A stretch of 37,264 bases of DNA, from assembly GCF_014836545.1 (NCBI RefSeq), contig NZ_JACSQS010000025.1:1-37264 (forward strand). Reading direction: 5' to 3'. The notes under the pieces were generated by a model. That model was not told where the DNA came from and ran no database searches. It was given only the letters and a program-made list of their open reading frames with translations. The position numbers were made by a program, and so were the translations under genes. The DNA is from Stenotrophomonas lacuserhaii (GTDB taxonomy: Bacteria; Pseudomonadota; Gammaproteobacteria; Xanthomonadales; Xanthomonadaceae). Positions 28,234 to 35,998 of this stretch are shown piece after piece. Position 1 is the stretch's first letter. The number at the start of each line of letters is the position of its first letter.

Positions 28234-29574
28234 GTGATTGCAACCCACTCCTCCAGTAACCTGTCGGCGCTGCGCGTTACGTCGCAACCCGTAACAGTGA
28301 CCTCGCCGGCCATACGCCCGCGTTCAAGTGACCGTTTCGGATTTCCGGTGGCCACTATCCGCAACGGCGCAGAACCAAGCGCCCAGCTGCCACGAAACGG
28401 TGAGCTTCTCACCGGCATGCGGCATCCCGCGTTCCTCGCGTTCAGCCAGGCTGCAACGGCGCCTGTGCATGCGCCCATCAGCAGGCACGCCTTCGAACTG
28501 CTTGCCCAGGAACTTGGCATCCAGCTGGCCAGCGTGTCGCTGGTTACATTGCACGGCATTCGCGATGCGTTTCGAATGCCTGATCCGCGCTGTCCCCGGT
28601 CGGCACAGCTCACCGATCAGCAACGAGATCTGCTGTGCGTCGGCCTCACCCTGGAGCTGCTCCAGCAACCGCGTGTGTGGAACGAAGGCGCTGGTGACCT
28701 GGTTCCGTTCATCGTTGACAGCGCGAACTGGCCCGAAGGCCGCGCGCTGCGCATCGTGGATACCGACAATGGCGCGATCCATCTTTACCGCCCTGGGCAA
28801 CCCGAGGCACATCATTATCCGGGCCGCGAGGTGTTGCCCGAGGTAGAGGACGACGAGATCATCCTGCTGCGCCACGACCGTCATTTCAGCCTGCTGCGGC
28901 GCGACCAGGATGGGGTCGTCGATGAGGTTGCGGCCGATGGCGACTGCTTCTTCAGCTGCCTGTCCAAGGCACTGGGCAGCCCCGACATAGCGACGTCGAA
29001 CCTGGCCCTGCGCCAACAGCTCGCAGAGCATCTCTGGACCCGACAGGATGCGTTGCAGCTCCTGAGCGCCGTTGAGGGACCGCTGACCGAGCAGCGCGCC
29101 ATCGGCTCGGTCGCGCCGGACGTCTATAGGTTCGAGAACGGCGACCTCCTTGCCACGGATGTTTACTCTCCGCAGGCTCTGTCGTCGATCCAGCAACAAA
29201 CGGTCAACGATCTGGGGGAGTCAGTGGCCGGGATGCTCGACGCCGTTGATACGACACTGCAGCATCGGATCCAGGCCGCACTTAGAACAGCCCGGAAACA
29301 CTACTCCGACCGGATCGAACAGGTACTCACGGACAATCCCGCGGGGCTTGATGAAGCCGATCTCTTTGCCAAGGGCGCGGAGATCAAGCACGGCGTGATC
29401 AACGAGATGCTTGACACGTTGGCAGGCTTCAGCGCGAATGAATCACTGGACAAGCATGAGCAGTGCATCACCGCAGACATCAACGCCTATTGGAACATCA
29501 TCCGCGCGGCAAATGCTGCAAACCTGACACTGCGGGAATCGGCGCGACCTCACCGGGAGAGTCTCCGGCTGTAA
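28234..29574 (+). CDS. OTU-like cysteine protease with apparently permuted catalytic order
   Basis: Predicted 446-residue soluble protein. The first 35 residues are Ser/Thr/Pro-rich without acidic residues except at their end, resembling secretion-signal regions of effectors (inference). Residues about 149-221 read like the second half of an OTU domain: VWNEGAGDLVPFIV, then ALRIVDTDNGAIHLY, then EIILLRHDRHFSLL with H217. Immediately after comes the first half: VAADGDCFFSCLSKAL with D235 and C238, then LALRQQLAEHL. In canonical OTU enzymes the Cys block comes first and the His strand last. The C-terminal 170 residues are helical and unrecognised. Start is GTG at 28234 with a weak site; ATG at 28417 is an alternative. 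The 3' half is less GC-rich than its neighbours, compatible with transfer. Catalysis and substrate are inferred. Confidence 0.65.
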   Translation: MIATHSSSNLSALRVTSQPVTVTSPAIRPRSSDRFGFPVATIRNGAEPSAQLPRNGELLTGMRHPAFLAFSQAATAPVHAPISRHAFELLAQELGIQLASVSLVTLHGIRDAFRMPDPRCPRSAQLTDQQRDLLCVGLTLELLQQPRVWNEGAGDLVPFIVDSANWPEGRALRIVDTDNGAIHLYRPGQPEAHHYPGREVLPEVEDDEIILLRHDRHFSLLRRDQDGVVDEVAADGDCFFSCLSKALGSPDIATSNLALRQQLAEHLWTRQDALQLLSAVEGPLTEQRAIGSVAPDVYRFENGDLLATDVYSPQALSSIQQQTVNDLGESVAGMLDAVDTTLQHRIQAALRTARKHYSDRIEQVLTDNPAGLDEADLFAKGAEIKHGVINEMLDTLAGFSANESLDKHEQCITADINAYWNIIRAANAANLTLRESARPHRESLRL

Positions 29575-29787
29575 TTCCCGCGATGTAGGGGAAACCACCT
29601 TCACACACAAAAAGCGAACCAGCTCACGGTTTGCGGTGTGCATTGATGACAACGTTGTCGTCACTGACCACCCCAGGGTGGCGGTGTCGTCCGCTCCCCT
29701 CCGCCGCTTGCCTGCGGCGCGCGGACCTGCGTCACGCGCGGCCTCATCGTGACCCGCGCGAAAATCTGATTCGATCGGAGATATCCC

Positions 29788-31881
29788 ATGCATGACCCGA
29801 TTGCACGCAGTGCCGCTCGTCCCGCCCGCTCGTTCCCCCATCGCCCCGGGTGGCTGCTCGCCCTGGCCATCAGTGGCGCCCTGCCCGGCTTGGCGCAAGC
29901 CGCCAACTGCGCAGGGGTGGGCCAATGGGACCAGGCCAAGATCTACCGCACAGGCGACACCCTGCAGAAAGGCGGGGTGTTGTACCAGGCAAAACAGGAC
30001 ATCTGGAATGCCCCGCCGGACCACCCGGCCGGCGCCCCGTACTACACCAACCTCGGCGCCTGCGACGGCAGCGGCAGCAACCAGCCGCCGGTGGTCAGCC
30101 TGACCTCCCCGTCCAACGGCGCCACCTTCAGCGCCGGCAGCACGGTGAACGTCAGCGCCAACGCCAGCGATACCGATGGCAGCATCAGCAAGGTCGAGTT
30201 CTTCCGTGGTGGCAGCTCCATCGGCATCGACACCAGTGCGCCTTACAGCGCCAGCTGGGCCAATGCCAGCGCCGGTACCCACACCCTGCGCGCAGTGGCC
30301 ACCGACAACAACAACGCCACGGCCAGCACCGCCACGATCACCATCACCGTCAACGCGGCCAGTGGCGACACCACCGCGCCCAGTGTGCCTGGCGGGCTCG
30401 CCGTAGGTACCCGCACCGCCAACAGCGTTGCCCTCAGCTGGAACGCGTCCATCGACAACAGCGGTGGCAGTGGGATGGCCGGCTATGACGTGTACCGCAA
30501 CGGCAGTCTGGTCGGCTCGCCCTCCAGCGCCACGTACCTCGATGGCGGTCTATCCCCTTCCACGACCTACAGCTACCGCGTGCGTGCGCGCGACAATGCC
30601 GGCAATGCATCCGCCCAGGGCGGTACCGTCAGCGCGACGACCCTGGCCGGCGATGGTGGCACCACCGGCAAGCGGGTCATCGGCTACTTCACCCAGTGGG
30701 GCATCTATGGCCGCAACTACCGGGTAAAGAACATCGACAGCAGCGGCTCGGCGGCGGGGCTGACCCACATCAATTACGCCTTCGGCAACGTACGCAACAA
30801 TCGCTGCGAAGTCGGCGTCACCCAGCCTTCGGACCCCAATACCGGCGCCGGGGGCGATGCCTTCGCCGATTACAGCAAATCGTTCTCCGCCGCCGAAAGC
30901 GTCAGTGGCAGTGCCGATACCTGGGACCAGCCGCTGCGTGGAAACTGGAACCAGCTGAAGCAGCTGAAGGCCAAGCATCCGGGCCTGAAGGCGCTGATTT
31001 CGCTCGGCGGCTGGACCTGGTCGCGCGGCTTCTCCAGCGCCGCCCGGCCGGAGAACCGCCAGGCCTTCGTGGCCTCGTGCATCGACGCGTACATCCGCGG
31101 CAACCTGCCGGTCACCGATGGCGCGGGCGGCACGGCGGCAGCACTGGGCGTGTTCGATGGCATCGACATCGACTGGGAGTATCCGGTCGCCTGCGGCATC
31201 GCCTGCGGTGCGCCGGAAGACAACGCCAACTTCACCGCGCTGCTGGCCGAGTTCCGCCGCCAGCTGGATGCGGTGCGACCGGGCCTGCTGCTGACGGTCG
31301 CCGTGGGCGCCGGCATCGACAAGATCCGGGTCACCAATCCAGCCGCCTATCATCCGTACCTGGATTACATCAACGTGATGACCTACGACTTCCACGGCGC
31401 GTGGGATCCGCGGACCAACCATCACTCGGCGCTGTTCAATGCCGCCGCCGACCCGTCCACCGGCGACCAGCTGCAGTACAACAGCAATGACGCCATCGAA
31501 GCCTTCATCGCGCGTGGTGTACCGGCATCCAAGCTGAACCTCGGCATCGGTTTCTACGGCCGCGGCTGGAACGGCGTGGGCGGCGGCAACAACGGCATGT
31601 ACCAGACCGCGTCAGGCGCTGCGCCGGGCACCTACGAAGCCGGCATAGAAGACTGGAAGGTGCTGAAGAACCTGGGCTGGCCTACCTACACCGACACGGC
31701 GGCCGGTGCCACCTGGGCCTACAACGGCAGCACGCTGTGGAGCTACGACACTCCCGCCAACGTGACCCGCAAGATGACCTATGTCAAAGCCCAGGGGCTG
31801 GGCGGGGCGTTCTTCTGGGAGTTCAGTGGCGACGACACGCAGGGCACGCTGTCGCGCAGCATCAGTGATGGCCTGAAGTAA
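29788..31881 (+). CDS. Secreted multidomain GH18 chitinase
   Basis: Extracellular chitin hydrolase of 697 residues. Domains in order: Sec signal ending AQA (36-38); a small CBM5/12-type chitin-binding module (about 41-92, with QWDQAKIYRTGDTLQKGGVLYQAK); a bacterial Ig-like domain (about 100-190, PPVVSLTSPSNGATF); a fibronectin type III domain (about 198-286); and the GH18 barrel (about 295-697). The catalytic signature is DGIDIDWE with E464 as acid/base, and SLGGW is at 405-409. GGAG lies 8 nt before the ATG. A strong hairpin follows the stop. As a signal-peptide-bearing extracellular enzyme it is a plausible type II substrate. The 213 bp before it contain no gene. Confidence 0.95.
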   Translation: MHDPIARSAARPARSFPHRPGWLLALAISGALPGLAQAANCAGVGQWDQAKIYRTGDTLQKGGVLYQAKQDIWNAPPDHPAGAPYYTNLGACDGSGSNQPPVVSLTSPSNGATFSAGSTVNVSANASDTDGSISKVEFFRGGSSIGIDTSAPYSASWANASAGTHTLRAVATDNNNATASTATITITVNAASGDTTAPSVPGGLAVGTRTANSVALSWNASIDNSGGSGMAGYDVYRNGSLVGSPSSATYLDGGLSPSTTYSYRVRARDNAGNASAQGGTVSATTLAGDGGTTGKRVIGYFTQWGIYGRNYRVKNIDSSGSAAGLTHINYAFGNVRNNRCEVGVTQPSDPNTGAGGDAFADYSKSFSAAESVSGSADTWDQPLRGNWNQLKQLKAKHPGLKALISLGGWTWSRGFSSAARPENRQAFVASCIDAYIRGNLPVTDGAGGTAAALGVFDGIDIDWEYPVACGIACGAPEDNANFTALLAEFRRQLDAVRPGLLLTVAVGAGIDKIRVTNPAAYHPYLDYINVMTYDFHGAWDPRTNHHSALFNAAADPSTGDQLQYNSNDAIEAFIARGVPASKLNLGIGFYGRGWNGVGGGNNGMYQTASGAAPGTYEAGIEDWKVLKNLGWPTYTDTAAGATWAYNGSTLWSYDTPANVTRKMTYVKAQGLGGAFFWEFSGDDTQGTLSRSISDGLK

Positions 31882-31890
31882 GACCAGCGG

Positions 31891-31930
31891 CGGCTCCCCG
31901 CGATCACTGCGGGGAGCCGTCGTCTGCGTT
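31891..31930 (+). terminator. Terminator of the chitinase gene
   Basis: GGCTCCCCGC (31892-31901) and GCGGGGAGCC (31909-31918) form a 10-bp perfect stem, extendable by one C:G pair, with a 7-nt loop. It is followed by CGTCGTCTGCGTT, only moderately T-rich. It starts 10 nt after the stop codon. Confidence 0.75.
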
Positions 31931-31938
31931 ACCTGGCA

Positions 31939-32282
31939 TCAGAAAGGTTGCGCCGGCCGCAGGCGGAACACACGGGCCGGCCGCAGCGGCCAGCTGCCAG
32001 AGGGTGCCTTCAGGAACAGCGCGTCATCGCGCTGCCCAGCGGCCAGGTATCCGAATCGTTACTGCAGATGGACACCCGGCGGATGGCCGTGGCGGCGTCG
32101 TCTCGGCTGGTGTCCGGCGTATCCTTCGCGCCCGCCGTGGCAGGTCGCGGCGGCAGGTTGGCGATCGCGGTGGGAACAGCGCCGGCCGGGCGGGTGGCGA
32201 TGGGCACTCTCGGCGGCGGGGCCGGCGGTGGACCCAGCGGACGGGGCGGTGAAACGGAGGAAGCAGAAGCGCGCAGCATCAT
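31939..32282 (-). pseudogene. Frameshifted small Pro-rich ORF
   Basis: A frame from ATG 32282 (GGAG 10 nt upstream) encodes a Pro/Ala-rich protein ending NDSDTWPLGSAMTRCS at a premature stop at 32010. Adding one base near 32028-32030 would join it to a second frame reading DDALFLKAPSGSWPLRPAR and ending RLRPAQPF at 31939, giving a continuous protein of about 114 residues with GC-rich third positions throughout. Either the gene is broken or one base is missing from the sequence. Function is unknown; no signal peptide or domain was recognised. Confidence 0.45.
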
Positions 32283-32404
32283 GAGAGGCAATCTCCAGCA
32301 GAAGACCTCTACCCTGCACGCGCCTCACCGCGCCGGCTTGCATATTTACTGCAGCGGTTTCCGCCAGGACGCCGGACCGACCAGCATCCTGGAGGACGCG
32401 TCCC

Positions 32405-33172
32405 TCAGCGCGCGCGGCGGTCCAGTGCGGCCTTCAACTGCGCGGGGGGCAGGTAGCCACCCAGCTGGGTGCCATCGGCGGCGAAGATCGCCGGCGTGCC
32501 GTTGACGCCGAGCTGCTGGCCCAACGCGTACTGCATCGCCACCGGGTTGGTGCAGTTCTTGGCCGGCACCGGGCTGCCCTGCTTGGCGGCGGTGAGGGCC
32601 TTGCGGCGATCACTGGCGCACCAGACCGAGATCATGTCGGTGTAGTCCTTGCTGCCCAGGCCCATGCGCGGGAAGGCGAGGTACTCCACGGTGATGCCGT
32701 TGCGGTTGAGCTCGGCGATATCCTGGTGCAGCTTGCGGCAGTAACCACACTCGATATCGGTGAAGACACTGATGGTGTGCTTGGTATTCGGCGCGGCGAA
32801 CACGATGCGGTCACCATGATTGGCCTTCTCCAGCAGGCCGCGACGATACGCCAACAGACCTTCGCTGTTGACCAGCGCCTTGGCCTGGATGTCGTAGGGC
32901 TGGGACTGCATCAGATACTTGCCGTCATCGGACACGTACAGCACCTGGCCGGATACCACCACTTCGCGGAACCCGGGAAACGGGGCGGCACCGATGTAGT
33001 CCGGCTTGAAGTTGGGATCCAGCTGGGTCAACGCAGCGCGGACGCTCTGCTCGGCACCACCGCGTGACGAGGCGGCGGGGGCAGCGGGCGTTTTCGCGGC
33101 AGGCGGCGCAGGCTGCGCACACGCACTGAGGCTGAGCAGGCCGAACAGCGCGGCAGTAAGGACTCGTAACAT
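32405..33172 (-). CDS. dsbC: DsbC-family thiol:disulfide isomerase, predicted lipoprotein
   Basis: Periplasmic disulfide isomerase of 255 residues. The N-terminus has a lipobox LSAC (C18) rather than a plain signal peptide, followed by an Ala/Pro linker. A DsbC/G-type dimerisation domain (about 41-105) leads to a thioredoxin fold with active site CGYC (C142, C145), the strand HTISVFTDIE, cis-proline in GTPAIF and a second cysteine pair flanking RRKALTAAKQG, as in DsbC. The C-terminal GGYLPPAQL helix is typical. It would correct disulfides in exported proteins, perhaps including substrates of the nearby secretion system (inference). The upstream region is shared with a divergent gene. Confidence 0.92.
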   Translation of the reverse strand: MLRVLTAALFGLLSLSACAQPAPPAAKTPAAPAASSRGGAEQSVRAALTQLDPNFKPDYIGAAPFPGFREVVVSGQVLYVSDDGKYLMQSQPYDIQAKALVNSEGLLAYRRGLLEKANHGDRIVFAAPNTKHTISVFTDIECGYCRKLHQDIAELNRNGITVEYLAFPRMGLGSKDYTDMISVWCASDRRKALTAAKQGSPVPAKNCTNPVAMQYALGQQLGVNGTPAIFAADGTQLGGYLPPAQLKAALDRRAR

Positions 33173-33249
33173 CGGGGGCCCGCAGGATCAGAAGGAGTCC
33201 GATTCTCGCACAGCAGGGCTGAGCCTCGTGCGATGGGCTGTTGGTGTCG

Positions 33250-33267
33250 CAATCGCCTGAGCGATTG
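33250..33267. promoter_or_regulatory. Palindrome in the divergent intergenic region
   Basis: CAATCGC-CTGA-GCGATTG is a perfect 7-bp dyad with a 4-nt centre, midway between the dsbC-like gene (minus) and the next plus-strand gene. It could be an operator serving either gene or a small hairpin. No T-run follows. Confidence 0.35.
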
Positions 33268-33326
33268 ATGGAAGCTTTCACAAAAGGCCTGCCGCAAGCT
33301 CGTTGCAAAACACAACGGGCCGCTTC

Positions 33327-34364
33327 ATGCAGATCCTCAACCAGCTCGGATTGATGTTCCGGGCGACCGTCCTCAACCAGCTTACCGCCAAGGTCAGGCT
33401 GGCCAGTGCGCACTATTCCCCCTCCCGATTCAGCGCCGCATTGACCGGCATCGGCAATCAGGAGCAACAGCTCGCCAACCGCTTCAGCCAAGGACGCCTG
33501 AGCGTTGACCAGCTGTACCGCCAAGCCAGCCGACTTGCCAGCCAGGACGTGCTGCTCAACACACGGCTGCGGCCGGACAGTGATTGCCATGAGGCGGTGG
33601 CACGCCAGCCGGTGGCCACGGCGTCGGCATTCCGGAGCGTCCTGGTACGCGCCTATTGCACGGCAACCGAAGAGAAGAAACAGGCGCTGGGCGTACTGCT
33701 GGCACCGGCCATGGTTCGTGCACGGGCACGCTGCATGCTGGCTGACGCGGTATGGCTGGGCCATATCACCCGTTCCGACGACCTGCTGGCCCAGGTCCGC
33801 CAGCTGGCGCATCTGGAAGCGGTCGATTCGGCCTGCCCGTTGGACCAGATGGAGCAGCTCGAACGTCGCGCGGGACGCGAGATCCTGCACTCCGTCGCGG
33901 GACAGCAGCCGGACGGGCCGGATGAAGCCTGGCATGCAGTCCGCCTGATGTTGGGCAGCGCGGCCTCTGCGTTGCTGCCGGCCGAGCCTGACAGCGTCCG
34001 GCCGGTACCCCCTTCATGGACGCAGCTCGCCGCCCATGCCCGGAGCGGGAGTGGGGTTCCGGATAACTTTGAGGTGTTCCGCGACACGATGGGAGGCGCA
34101 GTTGACGACGCATTAGCGCTGCGGGAGCCGGACGTCGAACCCGCCGAGCAAGTCTGCCAGTGCACCTTCGAGCTGTTGGAGTACATCAGGCAGCAGGTCA
34201 AGCAGCACGCCCTCATACCCCCCCGCTCCGGTGACCCTGCCGCAGGTTTGCGGTGGGAGGCGCATGCGGATCGACTGGAGCGGGAAGCCGTGGACCGCCT
34301 GCTGCTGTACCGGGCCCGGACGGCAGCTGCCGCGCAACGCGGGGGCTCCAGCAGCAGCGCCTAG
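33327..34364 (+). CDS. Unrecognised helical protein
   Basis: A 345-residue soluble protein from ATG 33327, or 353 residues from a TTG at 33303; neither start has a clear ribosome site. It is rich in Ala, Leu, Arg and Gln with long predicted helices (RFSQGRLSVDQLYRQASRLA, RLEREAVDRLLLYRARTA), no signal peptide, no membrane segment and no motif I recognise; it ends in a Gly/Ser tail. Eight or so scattered cysteines show no metal-binding spacing. It faces xerD, their stops only 4 bp apart. Its style resembles the unrecognised ORFs next to the OTU-like gene, but I see no direct sequence match to them. Confidence 0.65.
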   Translation: MQILNQLGLMFRATVLNQLTAKVRLASAHYSPSRFSAALTGIGNQEQQLANRFSQGRLSVDQLYRQASRLASQDVLLNTRLRPDSDCHEAVARQPVATASAFRSVLVRAYCTATEEKKQALGVLLAPAMVRARARCMLADAVWLGHITRSDDLLAQVRQLAHLEAVDSACPLDQMEQLERRAGREILHSVAGQQPDGPDEAWHAVRLMLGSAASALLPAEPDSVRPVPPSWTQLAAHARSGSGVPDNFEVFRDTMGGAVDDALALREPDVEPAEQVCQCTFELLEYIRQQVKQHALIPPRSGDPAAGLRWEAHADRLEREAVDRLLLYRARTAAAAQRGGSSSSA

Positions 34365-34368
34365 CCGG

Positions 34369-35346
34369 TCACCCGCGCGGATGATGCTTGGCATGCAGCT
34401 TCTGCAGGTGCTCGCGCGCCACCAGCGTGTAGATCTGGGTGGTGGACAGTGAGCTGTGGCCGAGCAGCATCTGCAGCGCGCGCAGGTCGGCTCCCCGGTT
34501 GAGCAGATGGGTGGCGAAGCTGTGACGCAGGCCGTGCGGGCTGATCCGCACCGGATCGATCCCGGCCAGCACCGCATAGCGCTTTACCAGGTGCCAGAAT
34601 GCCTGGCGGCTGAGCGGGCGCAGGCTGGGTTCGATGAACAGCGGGACCTGGCCGCCGGCATCGGCCGGCACGCTGCGCTTGTTCGCCAGCTGCGGCCGCG
34701 CCTCCTGCAGGTAGCGCTCCAGCCAATGCTGGGACTCCTCGCCGAGCGGCACCAGCCGTTCCTTGCTGCCTTTGCCGGTAACGCGCAGCACGCCCTGGCG
34801 AAGGTTCACCGCGGTTGCCGGCAGGCCCACCAGTTCGCTTACGCGCAGGCCGGCGGCGTACATCAGTTCCAGCATCGCGCGGTCGCGCAGGCCCAGCGCC
34901 GTATCGATGTCGGGAGCCGCGAGCAGCGCGTCGATCTGGCTTTCTGCCAGCGCCTTGGGCAGCAGCCGTGGCAGTTTCGGCGGATCCAGCAAGGCGGTCG
35001 GATCATCGCTGCGTGCACCACGGCGGACACTGTCGGCGAAGAACGCGCGCAGGGCCGACAGCAAACGCGCGTTGCTGCGCGGCGACCACCCGTGGCGGGT
35101 ACGCCAGGCCAGGTAGTCGAACAAGCCGGCGCGATCGACGCCGGCAAGGCCGCCGGCCTGTCCGCTGCGCCAGCGCGCCAGTCCTTCCAGGTCCCGCCGG
35201 TAGCTGTCCAAGCTGGCGCGCGCCAGGCCATGTTCGGCCCAGGCGGCATCAAGAAACCGGGTGATCACCACCGAATCGGCGGCGTCGAGTTCGGGTAGCG
35301 CCTGGATCAGCTGGCGGCGTTCGGCAGGCGAGGAAGCAACGGACAT
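34369..35346 (-). CDS. xerD: Site-specific tyrosine recombinase XerD
   Basis: Cytosolic tyrosine recombinase of 325 residues that acts with XerC at dif to resolve chromosome dimers. The N-terminal SAM-like domain (about 25-110) includes [16 protein letters not shown]; the catalytic domain has R168 (AAGLRVSEL), K192 ([10 protein letters not shown]), H271 and R274 ([14 protein letters not shown]), H297 ([12 protein letters not shown]) and nucleophile Y306. The close XerD match and the housekeeping context argue against an integron or phage integrase. The ATG at 35346 starts where homology starts; the frame runs open to 35907 only as antisense of the divergent gene. Confidence 0.95.
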   Translation of the reverse strand: MSVASSPAERRQLIQALPELDAADSVVITRFLDAAWAEHGLARASLDSYRRDLEGLARWRSGQAGGLAGVDRAGLFDYLAWRTRHGWSPRSNARLLSALRAFFADSVRRGARSDDPTALLDPPKLPRLLPKALAESQIDALLAAPDIDTALGLRDRAMLELMYAAGLRVSELVGLPATAVNLRQGVLRVTGKGSKERLVPLGEESQHWLERYLQEARPQLANKRSVPADAGGQVPLFIEPSLRPLSRQAFWHLVKRYAVLAGIDPVRISPHGLRHSFATHLLNRGADLRALQMLLGHSSLSTTQIYTLVAREHLQKLHAKHHPRG

Positions 35347-35403
35347 GGCCGAAGGATACGCCGCACGCTGCGCACCCCACCAGCATTGCGTATGCTTCCC
35401 CGC

Positions 35404-35883
35404 ATGGCTGATCCGCATGATGCCCCTGCCGCCGCTGCCGTGCGCCCTGCTGCCCTGCTTGGCTGGCGCCTGCTCGCCTTGCTGTACGACCTTTTCCCGG
35501 CGCTTGCGTTGTGGATGCTGGCCGCATCGCTGTTCGTGGTTGCATTCACCATCAACGGCCACACAACCCACGAAAACATCGCTCCGTTCAGCACGTGGCA
35601 GTGGGCGTTGTGGGCGTGTTGCTGGGTGCTGACCGGTCTGTATGCCACCTGGAGCTGGCGCCGTGGCGGCCAGACGCTGGGCATGCGGCCGTGGCGGATC
35701 GCGGTGACCGGCGATGATGTGCAGGCGCCGTCGCTGCCCTCGCTGTGGGTGCGCTATGCCGTTGCCAGCGTGTCCCTGGGCCTTGCCGGACTGGGCTTCT
35801 GGTGGGCCTTGATCGACCGCGACCGGCTGACCTGGCACGACCGCGCCAGCGGCACCCGGATGATCCGCCGTCCCAAGCGATGA
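35404..35883 (+). CDS. RDD family membrane protein
   Basis: A 159-residue inner-membrane protein with an RDD domain. [22 protein letters not shown] starts the first helix with the Arg...Asp pattern of the family (R22, D29), a second helix pair lies around 67-85, and [11 protein letters not shown] near the end carries the family's closing Asp/Arg region. The motif [13 protein letters not shown] after the second helix is also typical. Function of RDD proteins is mostly unknown; a transport role has been proposed. Divergent from xerD across 57 bp; TATGCT at 35391-35396 may be a -10. Confidence 0.85.
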   Translation: MADPHDAPAAAAVRPAALLGWRLLALLYDLFPALALWMLAASLFVVAFTINGHTTHENIAPFSTWQWALWACCWVLTGLYATWSWRRGGQTLGMRPWRIAVTGDDVQAPSLPSLWVRYAVASVSLGLAGLGFWWALIDRDRLTWHDRASGTRMIRRPKR

Positions 35884-35914
35884 GTCCGGGCCGCGTAGCT
35901 GAACCAACGCCGCA

Positions 35915-35932
35915 CTGTCATCAAGCCGTCAT
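35915..35932 (+). promoter_or_regulatory. Putative Pho box
   Basis: CTGTCAT-CAAG-CCGTCAT is two direct 7-bp repeats at 11-bp spacing, differing from the PhoB consensus repeat by one base in the second half. ATAGAT at 35942-35947 is placed as a possible -10 about 10 nt downstream, the usual geometry for PhoB-activated promoters. It lies 67 nt before the lipoprotein hydrolase start. Confidence 0.55.
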
Positions 35933-35998
35933 CGATCCACGATAGATCGCAGACGGGGGCGCTGCGTAGCCTGTGCGGCCAATCCGTTCGATGCCTTG

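Larger units (their letters stand above)
31882..32404. other. Intergenic region between chitinase and dsbC-like gene
   Basis: This 523-bp stretch contains the chitinase terminator and an apparently broken minus-strand ORF. The part from 32283 to 32404 shows nothing I can name beyond its possible promoter role. A plus-strand open frame (31948-32505) is basic and Gly-rich and runs into the antisense of the next gene, so it is not called. Confidence 0.5.

Noticed and set aside
27190..28287. 365-codon minus-strand frame opposite the unrecognised plus-strand ORF
   Set aside because: Arg/Gly-rich composition and no sensible start; the plus frame has the better protein character and spacing to the OTU-like gene, though neither is proven.
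29590..29640. Possible terminator hairpin after the OTU-like gene (GCGAACC / GGTTTGC)
   Set aside because: The stem needs a G:T pair and the A-run is on the wrong side for the plus strand.
29443..30282. 279-codon minus-strand frame over the chitinase 5' region
   Set aside because: Opposite the signal peptide, chitin-binding and Ig-like domains of the chitinase; shadow composition.
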